This document shows positions 50,277 to 59,137 of a stretch of 64,000 bases of DNA, in pieces. The notes below the pieces were generated by a model. That model was not told where the DNA came from and did no database searches. It saw only the letters and a program-made list of their open reading frames with translations. Every line of letters starts with the position of its first letter. The first letter of the stretch is position 1. A program made the position numbers and the translations under genes. Origin of the DNA: CBDFHC01 sp965247585 (GTDB lineage Bacteria > Chloroflexota > Dehalococcoidia > Lucifugimonadales > GCA-2712585); assembly GCA_965247585.1 (NCBI GenBank), contig CBDFHC010000002.1:410614-474613 (forward strand). Direction: 5' to 3'.

Positions 50277-51805
50277 CTGAGCACCTCCAATTCATGGGCC
50301 GCTGTCACTACCGCCCCAGGCGGCCCCGAGTTGGGTGGCCCAAAGTTCAAGACACCACGCACTTGATAAATTCCAGGGGGAACGGGCTCTCCTCGGTTAT
50401 CCACCTGCTGCCAATCGCCGATCAACTCCAGCTCCTCGCCAGGTCCCAGGGTTCTGCTGTCCAGTGCCTGTTGGGTGATCCTGCCGCACTTCCAATGCCA
50501 AACCCCATCGCCGTCAGATTTGGTGACAACGAAGTCATAGGCGGGCACGTCACCGAGAACGAGTCTCAACGGCTCATCAGTGACGTTCCGCAACGTCAGC
50601 TTCATGTGCGCCGTCTCCCCATAGGCGACCTGAGACACTAATTCCAGCGAGAGTTCGACAGCGTGGAGGAACTGTTCGTCCGGAGAATCCCCTGGATCAC
50701 GAGGCCACTGGCCAATACCCTCGCATCCAACCTCGACTAGAATGGCCTCCCGCGGGACCTCCAGTGACGCCAGGAAGGTCTCCAATGCATCACGCCCCCC
50801 GCGCAGTGGACGCATGCCGATTTCAATGCGGTTCTTCCTTTCGCTTAGGTTGGTCGACCAAATGCCTGGGACATCCCAGATCACCTCTTTCAAGCTCTCA
50901 TACCACGCGGCCAGATCGGCCGCGCTGTATTTCGCCTCTCCCAAGGTCTGTGTCGGATTCTTGGCGCGTGACACAGCCGGTGCTGCCACAGTGGTCGACA
51001 CGGTAACGCCCCAGACGACTTCAGCGTCGTCCAGGACCCGCATACCGACCTTACCTGGGCCAGTGGAGGCCGTCTCCGGAATTTCACCGTCCCAACCGAA
51101 GGAACCGTATTTCAGCGGCACCTCCGCCAGAGCCAGCACACTCTCGTCAGATAAATGGATCCTCAGTAGGACTCTATCCCCTTCGTGAAAGCCCGCCCCG
51201 GAGATGGTGAACGCCTCACCTGGGGTTATCGGGTCTGAGAACTCGATGTATTCGACCTCGGGCATGTGCTCGTGGACGCGCTCGAACCACTCGGTCAGAG
51301 CGTTCGACACGATTACTTCGTCGCTGTGCAGCAAATGCCAATGGTGAGGTACGTCTCTGCAGTTCCTGGGGCTCTCTTCCGCGTCTAGCTGGCACCTCGT
51401 AACCTGCCGGACCGACCAGATTGTTCCGTCACGGAACCTGACGTTCATGACCAGAGGAATATTAGAGAGCAATGTACCCTCCTCCTCAATCTCCACAAGT
51501 GTTCCGCCCTCTATGGCGCGGAGCAATCGGTCGATGATAGGTGGGTCGGAGTTCAGGTCTCCCCACAGGGGATCATAGTTCCCCGGAGTCAGGAACGGGG
51601 GCTGGCGCTCTCGGGACGCGTAGACGACCTCCACATCCGTAGCTTTGGAAACCATCGTGGATGTCGGTTCCGCTGTAGCATTGGGCTGGGTATCATCGCA
51701 TGCGGAGGCGGCCACTAACAAGAGAACCAGCGATCCTCCAATGATGCCAAGGCCCGCAACTTTGAGTCGTCGCCTCGACCCTGATGCTTTGTTGGAAAGC
51801 TTCAT
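50273..51805 (-). CDS. Lipoprotein with BsuPI-like C-terminal domain; first gene of the array
   Basis: The 510-residue protein has a basic N-terminus, a hydrophobic stretch and a lipobox ASAC near Cys36. A segment with DVEVVYASRERQPPFLTPG is followed by an Ig/IPT-like part (TISGAGFHEGDRVLLRIHLS), a helical part (YSAADLAAWYESLKEVIWDV) and a C-terminal domain (AHMKLTLRNVTDEPLRLVLG, then DNRGEPVPPGIYQVRGVL) like the BsuPI proteinase-inhibitor fold. Its paralogue at 28803-29972 is broken. The stop overlaps the next gene's ATG. The pair order is the same at both loci. Confidence 0.8.
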   Translation of the reverse strand: MKLSNKASGSRRRLKVAGLGIIGGSLVLLLVAASACDDTQPNATAEPTSTMVSKATDVEVVYASRERQPPFLTPGNYDPLWGDLNSDPPIIDRLLRAIEGGTLVEIEEEGTLLSNIPLVMNVRFRDGTIWSVRQVTRCQLDAEESPRNCRDVPHHWHLLHSDEVIVSNALTEWFERVHEHMPEVEYIEFSDPITPGEAFTISGAGFHEGDRVLLRIHLSDESVLALAEVPLKYGSFGWDGEIPETASTGPGKVGMRVLDDAEVVWGVTVSTTVAAPAVSRAKNPTQTLGEAKYSAADLAAWYESLKEVIWDVPGIWSTNLSERKNRIEIGMRPLRGGRDALETFLASLEVPREAILVEVGCEGIGQWPRDPGDSPDEQFLHAVELSLELVSQVAYGETAHMKLTLRNVTDEPLRLVLGDVPAYDFVVTKSDGDGVWHWKCGRITQQALDSRTLGPGEELELIGDWQQVDNRGEPVPPGIYQVRGVLNFGPPNSGPPGAVVTAAHELEVLR

Positions 51806-52192
51806 AATCTAGCCATTCCGATGTACAGTCTATCCCCTCCTATTAGTGAGGCTGCCATAAGTAAGACGTTACGGAACACGAAAAGGTTCCCGCAAGGTAC
51901 AAACCCCCATCGCGCTCAAATGGAGATTCAAGCTGTATGCACTCGCACGTCGCTTTGACTCACTTAGCACTTGAGCTAGTCCATGCTAGATAGTACGTTT
52001 CGATCCAAGAGAACGTTCCCTGATTTACCTAAGCGAGTGGTCAACAGTCGGCGTCCGGTCACCACGGTCACTACGACGAACAAGGGTGGAGTGATCGTAG
52101 CGACTACCAGATAAGCAACCTATATTGCCGTGGGGTAGTCAGAGCAGGAGCAGACAGGTAACAACAGCCAATGCGCTGAGCAGGAAGATGAC
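51806..52192. other. Intergenic region upstream of the lipoprotein array
   Basis: No gene was found in this 387-bp stretch on either strand. It should contain the promoter of the minus-strand array. A weak candidate on the minus strand is TTGCGG and TAACGT 18 bp apart, near 51870-51900, with a short inverted repeat (GGAAC/GTTCC) between them. A purine-rich AGGAGGGGA lies about 25 bp before the first ATG, too far for a normal ribosome site. Confidence 0.4.
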
Positions 52193-52423
52193 CTATCCCA
52201 AAGTGTCACAGAACCATGCGTAACCATTTCCTGGACACAGCAACCGCCACAGTGTGAATAGGATGGGTTCACCTCCGGAAGTGTCAAGATCGCCGTAGAT
52301 AACTAAGTCAACTATCGGCTGCTTGGATCCTTTGAAGTGGACAAATGAGAGGACCCAGTCTATGAAGGCTAAGCCTCCTATAAAGATTAGAGATATTCCA
52401 AGTAGTCGTTTGATGACGTTCAT
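52193..52423 (-). CDS. Small membrane protein of unknown function
   Basis: The ~76-residue protein starts MNVIKRLLGISLIFIGGLAF and has one or two hydrophobic stretches. The C-terminal half holds two Cys (LLCPGNGYAWFCDTLG). An upstream ATG at 52450 would add nine residues; a GGAGG in that stretch is too far from the inner ATG to be ideal. No neighbour gives a clue. It lies between the lipoprotein array and the IS630 element and may be a relic. Confidence 0.4.
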   Translation of the reverse strand: MNVIKRLLGISLIFIGGLAFIDWVLSFVHFKGSKQPIVDLVIYGDLDTSGGEPILFTLWRLLCPGNGYAWFCDTLG

Positions 52424-52509
52424 CCTAAGTTTGGATATCCTCCTTCCCAAATTCTCTTTGCAATTTTAGTGCTGTTGTTCTCCTATGCTTAGCTCTAGCC
52501 CGCCAACTA

Positions 52510-53729
52510 GTACTCAGTCAACTCGGTTTTGGTAATTGTTTAAGAAAACGTCTAAGGTTGCTACCCTTTTTTAGGAGTGTTGACGTAGGAGGGTGGCAGC
52601 CATGGGACGAGAACGGTATGTGGTCCGGTTGGAAAGGGAAGAACGAGACCAGTTGGAACGACTGATTCGCGGGGGAAAGAGCCCAGCGCGAAAGGTTGCC
52701 CGGGCCCGTATTCTGCTAAAGGCAGATACGGGCTGGGGGGTGATGCGCATCGTGGAGGCGCTGGACACGTCTGCGGGTACGGTGTGCCGTACCAAGCGGC
52801 GGTACCTGGAGGGAGGACTGAAGCGGGCCTTGGAGGAAGATCCTCGGCCAGGACATCCGACCAAACTGGATGAGCGGGGGGAAGCGCACCTGATTGCCCT
52901 GGCGTGCAGCGAGGCCCCTCCAGGCCATGACCACTGGACCCTGCGGCTCCTGGCAAACAAGGTGGTGGAGTTGGGGCTGGCGCCCTCCATGTCCCACGAG
53001 GGAATTCGCAAGCGGTTGAAAAAAACAGTCTCAAGCCGTGGCAGAAGAAGGAGTGGTGTATTCCCCAGGTGAGCGCCGAGTTTGTGGCGTGTATGGAGGA
53101 TGTGCTGGACCTTTACGCGGAACCCTATGACCCAGAGCGCCCGGTGGTCTGTTTCGACGAGACCTCCAAGCAGTTGCTGGCGGAAAAGAGGTCTCCGATC
53201 CCGCCCAAGCCGGCACGACGGGAGCGATACGATTACGAGTACCAGCGCAATGGCACCCGAAACCTGTTCATGCTGTGCGAGCCCCTGGCGGGCTGGAGGC
53301 ATGTGGCAGTGACCGAACGTCGTACCATGGTGGACTTCGCTCAGCAGATGCGGTGGCTGGCCGATGAAGCTTACCCAGCGTCCGAGAAGATCCGGGTGGT
53401 GCTGGACAACCTCAACACCCACAAACCAGCTTCCCTCTACGAAACCTTCGAGCCCAAGGAGGCTAGGCGAATACGCAAACGCTTGGAGTTTCACTACACT
53501 CCCAAGCACGGTAGTTGGCTCAACATGGCAGAGATCGAGTTCAGTGTCTTGGCCAGGCGAGTCCTGCGCCGGCGTATTGCCGATGAAGAGACTTTGAGTG
53601 GCGAGATCGCGGCCCTGGAGGCAGAACGAAACCAAGCCGGAGCAACCATTGACTGGAGATTCTCCACTGTGGACGCCCGAGTCAAGCTTCACCATCTCTA
53701 TCCTGCCAACAATTAGGTTGACTGAGTAC
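52510..53729. mobile_element. IS630-family element flanked by TA
   Basis: The ends are GTACTCAGTCAAC (from 52510) and its exact complement GTTGACTGAGTAC (to 53729). TA lies directly outside both (52508-52509 and 53730-53731), the target duplication of IS630/Tc1-mariner elements. The length is 1220 bp. The transposase gene inside is split into two frames at an A7 run, as in elements that use frameshifting. Confidence 0.88.
52602..53716 (+). CDS. IS630-family transposase in two frames joined at an A7 run
   Basis: The first frame (from ATG at 52602, with AGGAGGG upstream) encodes the helix-turn-helix part and ends at 53072. The second, entered by a -1 shift at the A7 tract (about 53019-53025), encodes the catalytic domain with Asp in VVCFDETSKQL, Asp in VVLDNLNTHKP, and Glu in GSWLNMAEIEFSVL. 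Reading the shift gives the expected family sequence SLKPWQKKEWCIPQVSAEF. The shift could be programmed slippage or a mutation; the long run of A favours slippage. Confidence 0.85.
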
Positions 53730-53731
53730 TA

Positions 53732-54006
53732 GACCGGCATTCTCAACATAGTCGATGTCCGGCGAAAAAACATCCTTCGGCTTGGTTCGCGGTACTGCTG
53801 TAACGTGATGTGCCGAATCTATTTAACTGGAAGGGAGTGCAGGGCAGATAGGATCCGGCAACTGATGCCGCAGCATCCAGTCGGAGACCGCGTTACGGCA
53901 ACAACTTGAATCCAAGAGTGAAGGTTCTTGATTTTGTCCAGTTTGGTGGGCCTAAGTTGACGGTAGACAGAACCATCTTCGAGTTGCTTCTTGCCCTCTG
54001 AAAGTA
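53732..54006. other. Stretch without a recognised gene between IS630 and IS256
   Basis: Both strands were checked, and only short unconvincing frames occur. The region has no obvious repeat or terminator. It is probably non-coding chromosome or decayed sequence between two insertion elements. Confidence 0.4.
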
Positions 54007-55146
54007 GAGTCCCAGGAAGTGGTGTAACAAGAGTAGAGGGTCTGGATGAAGAGAGACCACCACGTCATCCTTAGCGGGCAAAGACGAGCCTGAGAAAGGA
54101 GGACAACGGTGGTCAAGGAAAGGATGGACCTGCTTGAGCTAATGCGCAAGAGGGGAGTCGACGGTGACGTGGACTTTCTACGAGAGGCACTGAGAGTGCT
54201 GGTCGAGGAGATCATGGAGGCTGATGTGTCATCGAGGACCGGTGCTGGGTATGGAGAACGCAACCCTGAGCGGGTGACCCAGCGCAACGGGTACCGGTCT
54301 CGAGCATGGGACACTCGCGTAGGGACCATGGAGTTGCAGATACCCAAGCTGAGGGAGGGGAGCTACTTTCCGAGCCTGCTGGAGGCACGGCGTCGCAGCG
54401 AGCGAGCTCTGCTGGCGGTGATCCAGCAGGCGTATGTGGAGGGTGTATCGACGAGGCGAGTGGATGATCTGGTCAAGGCTCTTGGGTGCGAGGGTATCTC
54501 AAAGAGCCAAGTGTCGCGTATCTGCCAGGAGCTGGACGGGGTGGTAGAGAGCTTCCTGGGTCGGCCGCTGGACGGCGGATCATATCCCTACCTGTGGCTG
54601 GACGCACTAACCCAGAAGGTCAGAGAGGCCGGTAGGATAGTCAACGTCAGCGTGGTGGTGGCGACGGCGGTCAATAGCGAGGGCAAGCGTGAGATCGTTG
54701 GGATGGACGTGGGTACCAGTGAAGACGGCGCCTTCTGGTTAGCCTTCCTGCGCTCACTGGTCGCCAGGGGCCTCGGCGGGGTGGAACTGGTGGTATCGGA
54801 CGCTCATCAGGGACTCAGGGATGCCATCGCAACTGTCTTCGGTGGGGCCAGTTGGCAGCGGTGCCGCACCCACTTCATGACCAACCTGCTCACTCGGGTC
54901 CCCAGGAGCGCTCAGCCCTGGGTGGCCACCATGGTACGCACCATCTACCAGCAGCCGTCCCCTCAGGAGGTGCATGCCCAACTCGAGCGGGTGATCGCTC
55001 AGCTCCAGGACCCGTTCCCACAGGTCGCCTCTCGACTGGACGAGGCTGGACCCGACGTCCTGGCCTTCTCCAGCTTCCCACTCGCCCACTGGAAGAAGAT
55101 CTGGTCCAACAACCCCCTGGAGCGTCTCAACAAGGAGATACGGCGC
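54007..55146. mobile_element. IS256-family element, truncated at its right side by IS21 copy 2
   Basis: A possible left end (GAGTCCCAGGAAGTGGTGTAA near 54007-54027, written here because it resembles known IS256 ends) lies about 100 bp before the transposase. The right part is missing: the transposase runs into IS21 sequence at about 55147 and no IS256 sequence resumes on the far side of that element. The position of the left end is tentative. Confidence 0.6.
54109..55146 (+). pseudogene. IS256-family transposase lacking its C-terminus
   Basis: About 346 codons are genuine, starting at a GTG with AAAGGAGGA six bases upstream. The catalytic residues are visible: Asp in YLWLDALTQKV, Asp in LVVSDAHQGLRDA, and Glu in NNPLERLNKEIRR. 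Immediately after NKEIRR the frame enters IS21 sequence and reads nonsense to a stop at 55245. The missing ~50 residues are the helical C-terminus of the family. Activity is unlikely. Confidence 0.88.
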
Positions 55147-55325
55147 CAATGGCGGAGGCATGTTGGGCCACTGGGGCGGAGTAAAACTGTACCACCTGGT
55201 GTGTTCATGTTCAGCGAAAAAGTCCGAGCTAACTGGCCAGCATAAATGTCCGCACCACTTGTTGAGGGAAATGGCCTGCTTACGGGTGGGTCAGCAGAGG
55301 ACAGGCAGGAAGGTCTTGATGCTAC

Positions 55326-56108
55326 CTATTCTTCGTGAGGCTTGTCTTGAGTTTGGGAGGCAACTCCCTCTCTGCTACGCTTGAGCCGGTAGCTCTCGCC
55401 GTTCATCTCCAGGATGTGGACGTGGTGGGTGAGGCGGTCCAGCAGGGCCCCGGTGAGCCTCTCCGACCCGAAGACCTCGGTCCACTCGTCGAAGGGAAGG
55501 TTGGTGGTCACCAGGATTGAGCCCCGCTCGTAGCGCTGGCTGAAGACCTCGAAGAGCAGTTCCGCCCCGGTGGGTGACAGGGGCACGAAGCCCAGTTCGT
55601 CGATGATCAGCAGGCTGAGGCGGGAAAGTTGTCTCTGGAGGCTGAGCAGACGTCTTTCATCCCGGGCCTCCATCAACTCGTGGACCAGGGCGGCGGCGGT
55701 GGTGAAGCCCACGGACATCCCTTTCTGGCAGGCGGCCAGGCCCAGTCCCAGGGCCACGTGGGTCTTGCCGGTGCCGCTGTTGCCGACGGCGATGACGTTC
55801 TCCCGGTTTTGGACGTATTCGCAGCGGGCCAACTCCATCACCAGCGCCTTGTTCACCGACGGGATGGCCGTAAAGTCGAAGGTGTCGAAGGTCTTGACGG
55901 CAGGGAAGCGGGCGGACCGGATCCGCCGCTCCACCATGCGCTGGTGGCGGTCGATGAGTTCCAGTTCGGCGAGCCTGAGCAGGTACCCCGGGTGGTCCAC
56001 TCCCTCGGCGGCGCACTGGGCCGCCATCTTCCCGTATTCCCGGAAGAAGCTGGGCAGCTTCAGTTCCTTCAGATGGTGTTCCAGCAGCAGCGTGGACCGG
56101 CTGTTCAT
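55326..56108 (-). CDS. istB: IS21 helper ATPase, copy 2
   Basis: The 260-residue AAA+ protein is the same as copy 1, with Walker A GNSGTGKTH and Walker B LLIIDELGF. The ATG at 56108 overlaps the istA stop. The longer open frame upstream is inside istA and was not used. Confidence 0.95.
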   Translation of the reverse strand: MNSRSTLLLEHHLKELKLPSFFREYGKMAAQCAAEGVDHPGYLLRLAELELIDRHQRMVERRIRSARFPAVKTFDTFDFTAIPSVNKALVMELARCEYVQNRENVIAVGNSGTGKTHVALGLGLAACQKGMSVGFTTAAALVHELMEARDERRLLSLQRQLSRLSLLIIDELGFVPLSPTGAELLFEVFSQRYERGSILVTTNLPFDEWTEVFGSERLTGALLDRLTHHVHILEMNGESYRLKRSREGVASQTQDKPHEE

Positions 56109-57604
56109 GCCGCCCTCCCCGACAGCAATGTCATGTACTCCCCGGCGGAAGTGATACTGACCCGCACCTGGGGCAAGTAGGGATAGAGTTCCAGGTCGAG
56201 GCGGGGCGGCCGGCCCTCCAGCCGGCAGAGCACCAGATGCTTCACCGCGTCGAAGCTCAAAGCCCCCAACCGGATGGCATCCCGAACCGCGGCGTGGACC
56301 TCCCCAGGCGAAAAATGCTCGAATAGCCGCAGTACCTGGACGAACTCCCGCTTGCCCCTTCGTCCCATGCGGGACTCCAGCAACCGGCGCAGCGTGGCAA
56401 ACTCCTCGGGAAGGTCCCATCCCTGCAGGGGAGCGGCCTGGTCCAGGGCCGCCGTCTTCTGCTCCAGCAGGGGCAGGTAGTGGACGGGGTCGAACACAAA
56501 ATCATCCCGCTGGTAGGAGCGGTGATGGCGGGCGATGACCTCGGACCCGCAACTGATGACCACCCGGTCCACGTAGCCTTTTACCAGAACGTCCCGGTGC
56601 CCGTAGGCCACCGGGGCCGAGTAATCGTTGGTCCTGTACCTCACCAGCGACAGCGAACTCACCCGGCCTGCCTGCTTCTCGCAGGCGTCGTAGGCCACCG
56701 CCGGCAGAGGCAGCAGGGCCTCCAGGTCCCGTTCCATCCGCTGGCCTATGCTCTCTGAGTGGCCCCTCAACCTGGCATCCATTCGCGCCAGGCAGCGACG
56801 CTCCAGGTGGGCGTTCAGCGCCTCAAAGCTCTCGAAGGACGGGACCGGCACCAGGAAGTTGCGCCGCATATAGCCGACCATCCCCTCGACCTTCCCCTTG
56901 TCGTTGCCCTTGCCGGGACGGCCGAACCGGTCCGAGAACAGGTAGTGGGACTGGAGTTCCGTGAAGGCCCGGGTGCGTTTACGGCGTCCATCCCCCAGTA
57001 TCCTGGCCACCGCCAGCTTGGTGTTGTCGTACAGGATGCTCTGCGGCACTCCGCCCAGGAATGCGAAGGCCGAGACATGGCCGTCCAGGAAGGCCTCGGT
57101 GGTCTCGGCCGGGTAAGCCTTGACGAAGCATCCGTCGCTATGGGGCAGGTCCAGGACGAAGCAGTGGGCTTTCTGTTCCACCCCGCCAATGATCACCAGG
57201 GCCTCGCCAAAGTCGCACTGGGCGTGGCCCGGCGGATGAGACAGAGGGACGAACATCTCCTGCGACCGGCGGCGGTGCTCCCTTACGTAGTCCTTGACTA
57301 TGGTGTACTGGCCGCCGAACCCATGCTCGTCCCTGAGCCGCTGGAAGATCCGCTGGGCTGTGTGGCGCTGCTTCCTGGGACGCTTGAGGTCGTCTACCAG
57401 GATTTGGTCGATGACGGCGGTGAAGGGCTCCAGCTTAGGACGCCGGGGCGGAGTCTGTCGCCGGTAGCCCGGCGGCGCTGAGTAGGCCAGAATCTTGCGC
57501 ACCGTGTCCCGGTGCAACCCGAACACCCGGGAGACCTCCCGGATGCTCATCCCATCCACCATCACCGCCCGTCGGATCCGTAGATACACGTCCACCTGGT
57601 ACAT
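56105..57604 (-). CDS. istA: IS21 transposase, copy 2, intact
   Basis: The 499-residue DDE transposase starts MYQVDVYLRIRRAVMVDGMS, directly followed by the helix-turn-helix (IREVSRVFGLHRDTVRKIL). Catalytic residues are Asp in HAQCDFGEAL, Asp in SILYDNTKLAV and Glu in DKGKVEGMVGYM. It differs from copy 1 by one extra C that keeps the N-terminus in frame. It could supply transposase to copy 1 in trans, although copy 2's own ends are damaged. Confidence 0.94.
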   Translation of the reverse strand: MYQVDVYLRIRRAVMVDGMSIREVSRVFGLHRDTVRKILAYSAPPGYRRQTPPRRPKLEPFTAVIDQILVDDLKRPRKQRHTAQRIFQRLRDEHGFGGQYTIVKDYVREHRRRSQEMFVPLSHPPGHAQCDFGEALVIIGGVEQKAHCFVLDLPHSDGCFVKAYPAETTEAFLDGHVSAFAFLGGVPQSILYDNTKLAVARILGDGRRKRTRAFTELQSHYLFSDRFGRPGKGNDKGKVEGMVGYMRRNFLVPVPSFESFEALNAHLERRCLARMDARLRGHSESIGQRMERDLEALLPLPAVAYDACEKQAGRVSSLSLVRYRTNDYSAPVAYGHRDVLVKGYVDRVVISCGSEVIARHHRSYQRDDFVFDPVHYLPLLEQKTAALDQAAPLQGWDLPEEFATLRRLLESRMGRRGKREFVQVLRLFEHFSPGEVHAAVRDAIRLGALSFDAVKHLVLCRLEGRPPRLDLELYPYLPQVRVSITSAGEYMTLLSGRAA

Positions 57605-57710
57605 CCATCCCACCACCCATAAGCACGACTTCGAACCTATGGATGGCAGAGGACGGTACATTTTTCAACCGCCACAATGTCAGGCGGTCAATCCGTCCAG
57701 GTGGTCCACT

Positions 57711-58433
57711 TTAGCTCCGCCTTGAGTCCCCGTAGATGGGCCGCCCTACACGTCCTGACCACATCGATACCATCACCATACCCAGAATAGCTATGGCAAC
57801 CGCACCCATGCTCATCGCGGCCTCGGAATTAGTGATGATGCCGCTGATGCATGTTGACCGTTCGCCACCCGTTAGGGGTCCAACGCTAATGGTCCCTTGT
57901 TCTCCAACATTGGGGCGTGACTCCCACGTGGAGTGTCCGTCGGGGCCTTGAGTCAGCACCCAACAGCGAACCTCCGAGTCCTGGCTCTGCATCCACAACA
58001 GGGAGAAGAAGCCGAATCCCATAATCGCAGCGATCAACAGCCCTGCAACAGTGGCAGGTGCCACAGTCGCCAACGGGCGCCTCGCGACAGTCAGACTTCT
58101 GACAGCGGCGAACCAAATAGCGAATGTCGCAGGCAGAAAAATGAAAGCGATCAATGAGAAGGTCGAGAAGCTCCCGACTAACGATAGTAGACCCACACCC
58201 AGAAGCAGTCCACCGCGTACACCAGGTTCTCGCACCCTAGAGGCAACGAGCGCCAGCACATACGGCGAGAGCAGAAGTAGAGCCCACGCTACATATCCCA
58301 CACGTTGAGCGGCGACATCGGGTTCCTGTGACAAGAACCAGTAGAAGGCTAGCGAGATAGCGGGAATGAGGCCGGCTGCGCTACCAATCACCGCCGCTCG
58401 AATCCCGCGCTTCTGGTTCTTCAATTCACTCAT
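57711..58433 (-). CDS. Multi-pass membrane protein with its C-terminus altered by IS21
   Basis: The 240-residue protein has about six hydrophobic segments (for example GLIPAISLAFYWFL, VGYVAWALLLLSPYVLALVA, AIWFAAVRSL, AAIMGFGFFSLLWM) and an outer loop with two Cys before the last helix. The last three codons and the stop (RRS, TAA) come from the IS21 end, so the natural C-terminus is lost. The ATG overlaps the stop of a 58-codon gene upstream (ATGA). No family recognised. Confidence 0.65.
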   Translation of the reverse strand: MSELKNQKRGIRAAVIGSAAGLIPAISLAFYWFLSQEPDVAAQRVGYVAWALLLLSPYVLALVASRVREPGVRGGLLLGVGLLSLVGSFSTFSLIAFIFLPATFAIWFAAVRSLTVARRPLATVAPATVAGLLIAAIMGFGFFSLLWMQSQDSEVRCWVLTQGPDGHSTWESRPNVGEQGTISVGPLTGGERSTCISGIITNSEAAMSMGAVAIAILGMVMVSMWSGRVGRPIYGDSRRS

Positions 58434-58606
58434 CTACAAGCCAGTCGGTCAGTCACCTTGACCTGTCCCCAATAGTCGTACCACAGGTTCGCTGCCTCGC
58501 CGAGCACGCGACGCACACCGTCGTACTTCATCCTGACCTCCCGGATTCCTGCGATCAGGAATAACGCGGCAGGCGGGACCATTGCGAGCCACAGTGATGC
58601 TGTCAT
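58430..58606 (-). CDS. Small 58-residue protein between two membrane-protein genes
   Basis: The frame runs from ATG at 58606 (MTASLWLAMVPPAALFLIAG) to TGA at 58430. The start lies three bases after the upstream gene's stop, and the stop overlaps the ATG of the next gene. This tight packing supports real coding. The N-terminal third is hydrophobic and could cross the membrane once; the rest is mixed and charged (KYDGVRRVLGEAANLWYDYW). Not recognised. Confidence 0.6.
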   Translation of the reverse strand: MTASLWLAMVPPAALFLIAGIREVRMKYDGVRRVLGEAANLWYDYWGQVKVTDRLACR

Positions 58607-58609
58607 CGG

Positions 58610-59137
58610 CTACGAATCACCCAACGCGGCTCTTTCGTCGCCTTGCCTCCATCTGAGAACGTTCCATACCGCAAGCCCCACGAGGACCAGCGCGACCGGG
58701 CCATACAGGTGTGCAGTTGCGAGGAAGACCGGCGGCGCGACGGATACTCCCAAATACAGCAAGGACAGTCCCAGCCCCAGAAGACCCCAACGCCCCCTGT
58801 TACGGTCGCTCCAGGTGATCGCAGACCCCGCGGCAACCCCTATCAATCCAATCGGCGCCAGGATGGCGGACCAGTACGGGGCTCGCGTTGAAGTCAATGA
58901 AGCAAGCGGTGTAGCAATGAAGAGCGCACTTAGCCCACATTTCCCATATGCCTGAATATCCCTCTGAGTAAATCGTCGGCATTCTTTAAACCATTGTCCA
59001 TTTGTGAGACGTTGGCCGTCGGCATGGCTATAATTACCCCATAGCTTGGCGAGTTTTATATAGGTAGCGTAAGCATCCTGGAGGCACCCCATGGGTGACG
59101 GCGAAAAGGCCTCTCTCCGGCTCCAGTTCAACCCCAA
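58610..59137 (-). CDS. Membrane protein, 5' end uncertain
   Basis: The open frame gives 175 residues. From about residue 68 it is a clean membrane protein with three helices (LSALFIATPLASL, SAILAPIGLIGVAAGSAITW, GLLGLGLSLLYLGVSVAPPV). The first ~65 residues are polar and unconvincing, and the first ~16 lie opposite the start of an IS1380 fragment, so the natural 5' end was probably replaced. It is the first of three tightly spaced genes that seem to form one operon. Confidence 0.5.
   Translation of the reverse strand: MGLNWSRREAFSPSPMGCLQDAYATYIKLAKLWGNYSHADGQRLTNGQWFKECRRFTQRDIQAYGKCGLSALFIATPLASLTSTRAPYWSAILAPIGLIGVAAGSAITWSDRNRGRWGLLGLGLSLLYLGVSVAPPVFLATAHLYGPVALVLVGLAVWNVLRWRQGDERAALGDS

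Larger units (their letters stand above)
55147..57723. mobile_element. IS21-family element, copy 2, lacking the outermost bases and target duplication
   Basis: The sequence matches copy 1 (36896-39479) from CAATGGCGGAG on the left to CTCCGCCTT on the right. The terminal TGT on the left and the last few bases (TTACA) on the right are absent. The flanks differ completely: IS256 on the left and a membrane-protein gene on the right. No direct repeat is found. It was therefore probably left by a deletion or recombination next to the IS rather than by simple insertion. Its istA is intact. Confidence 0.88.
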
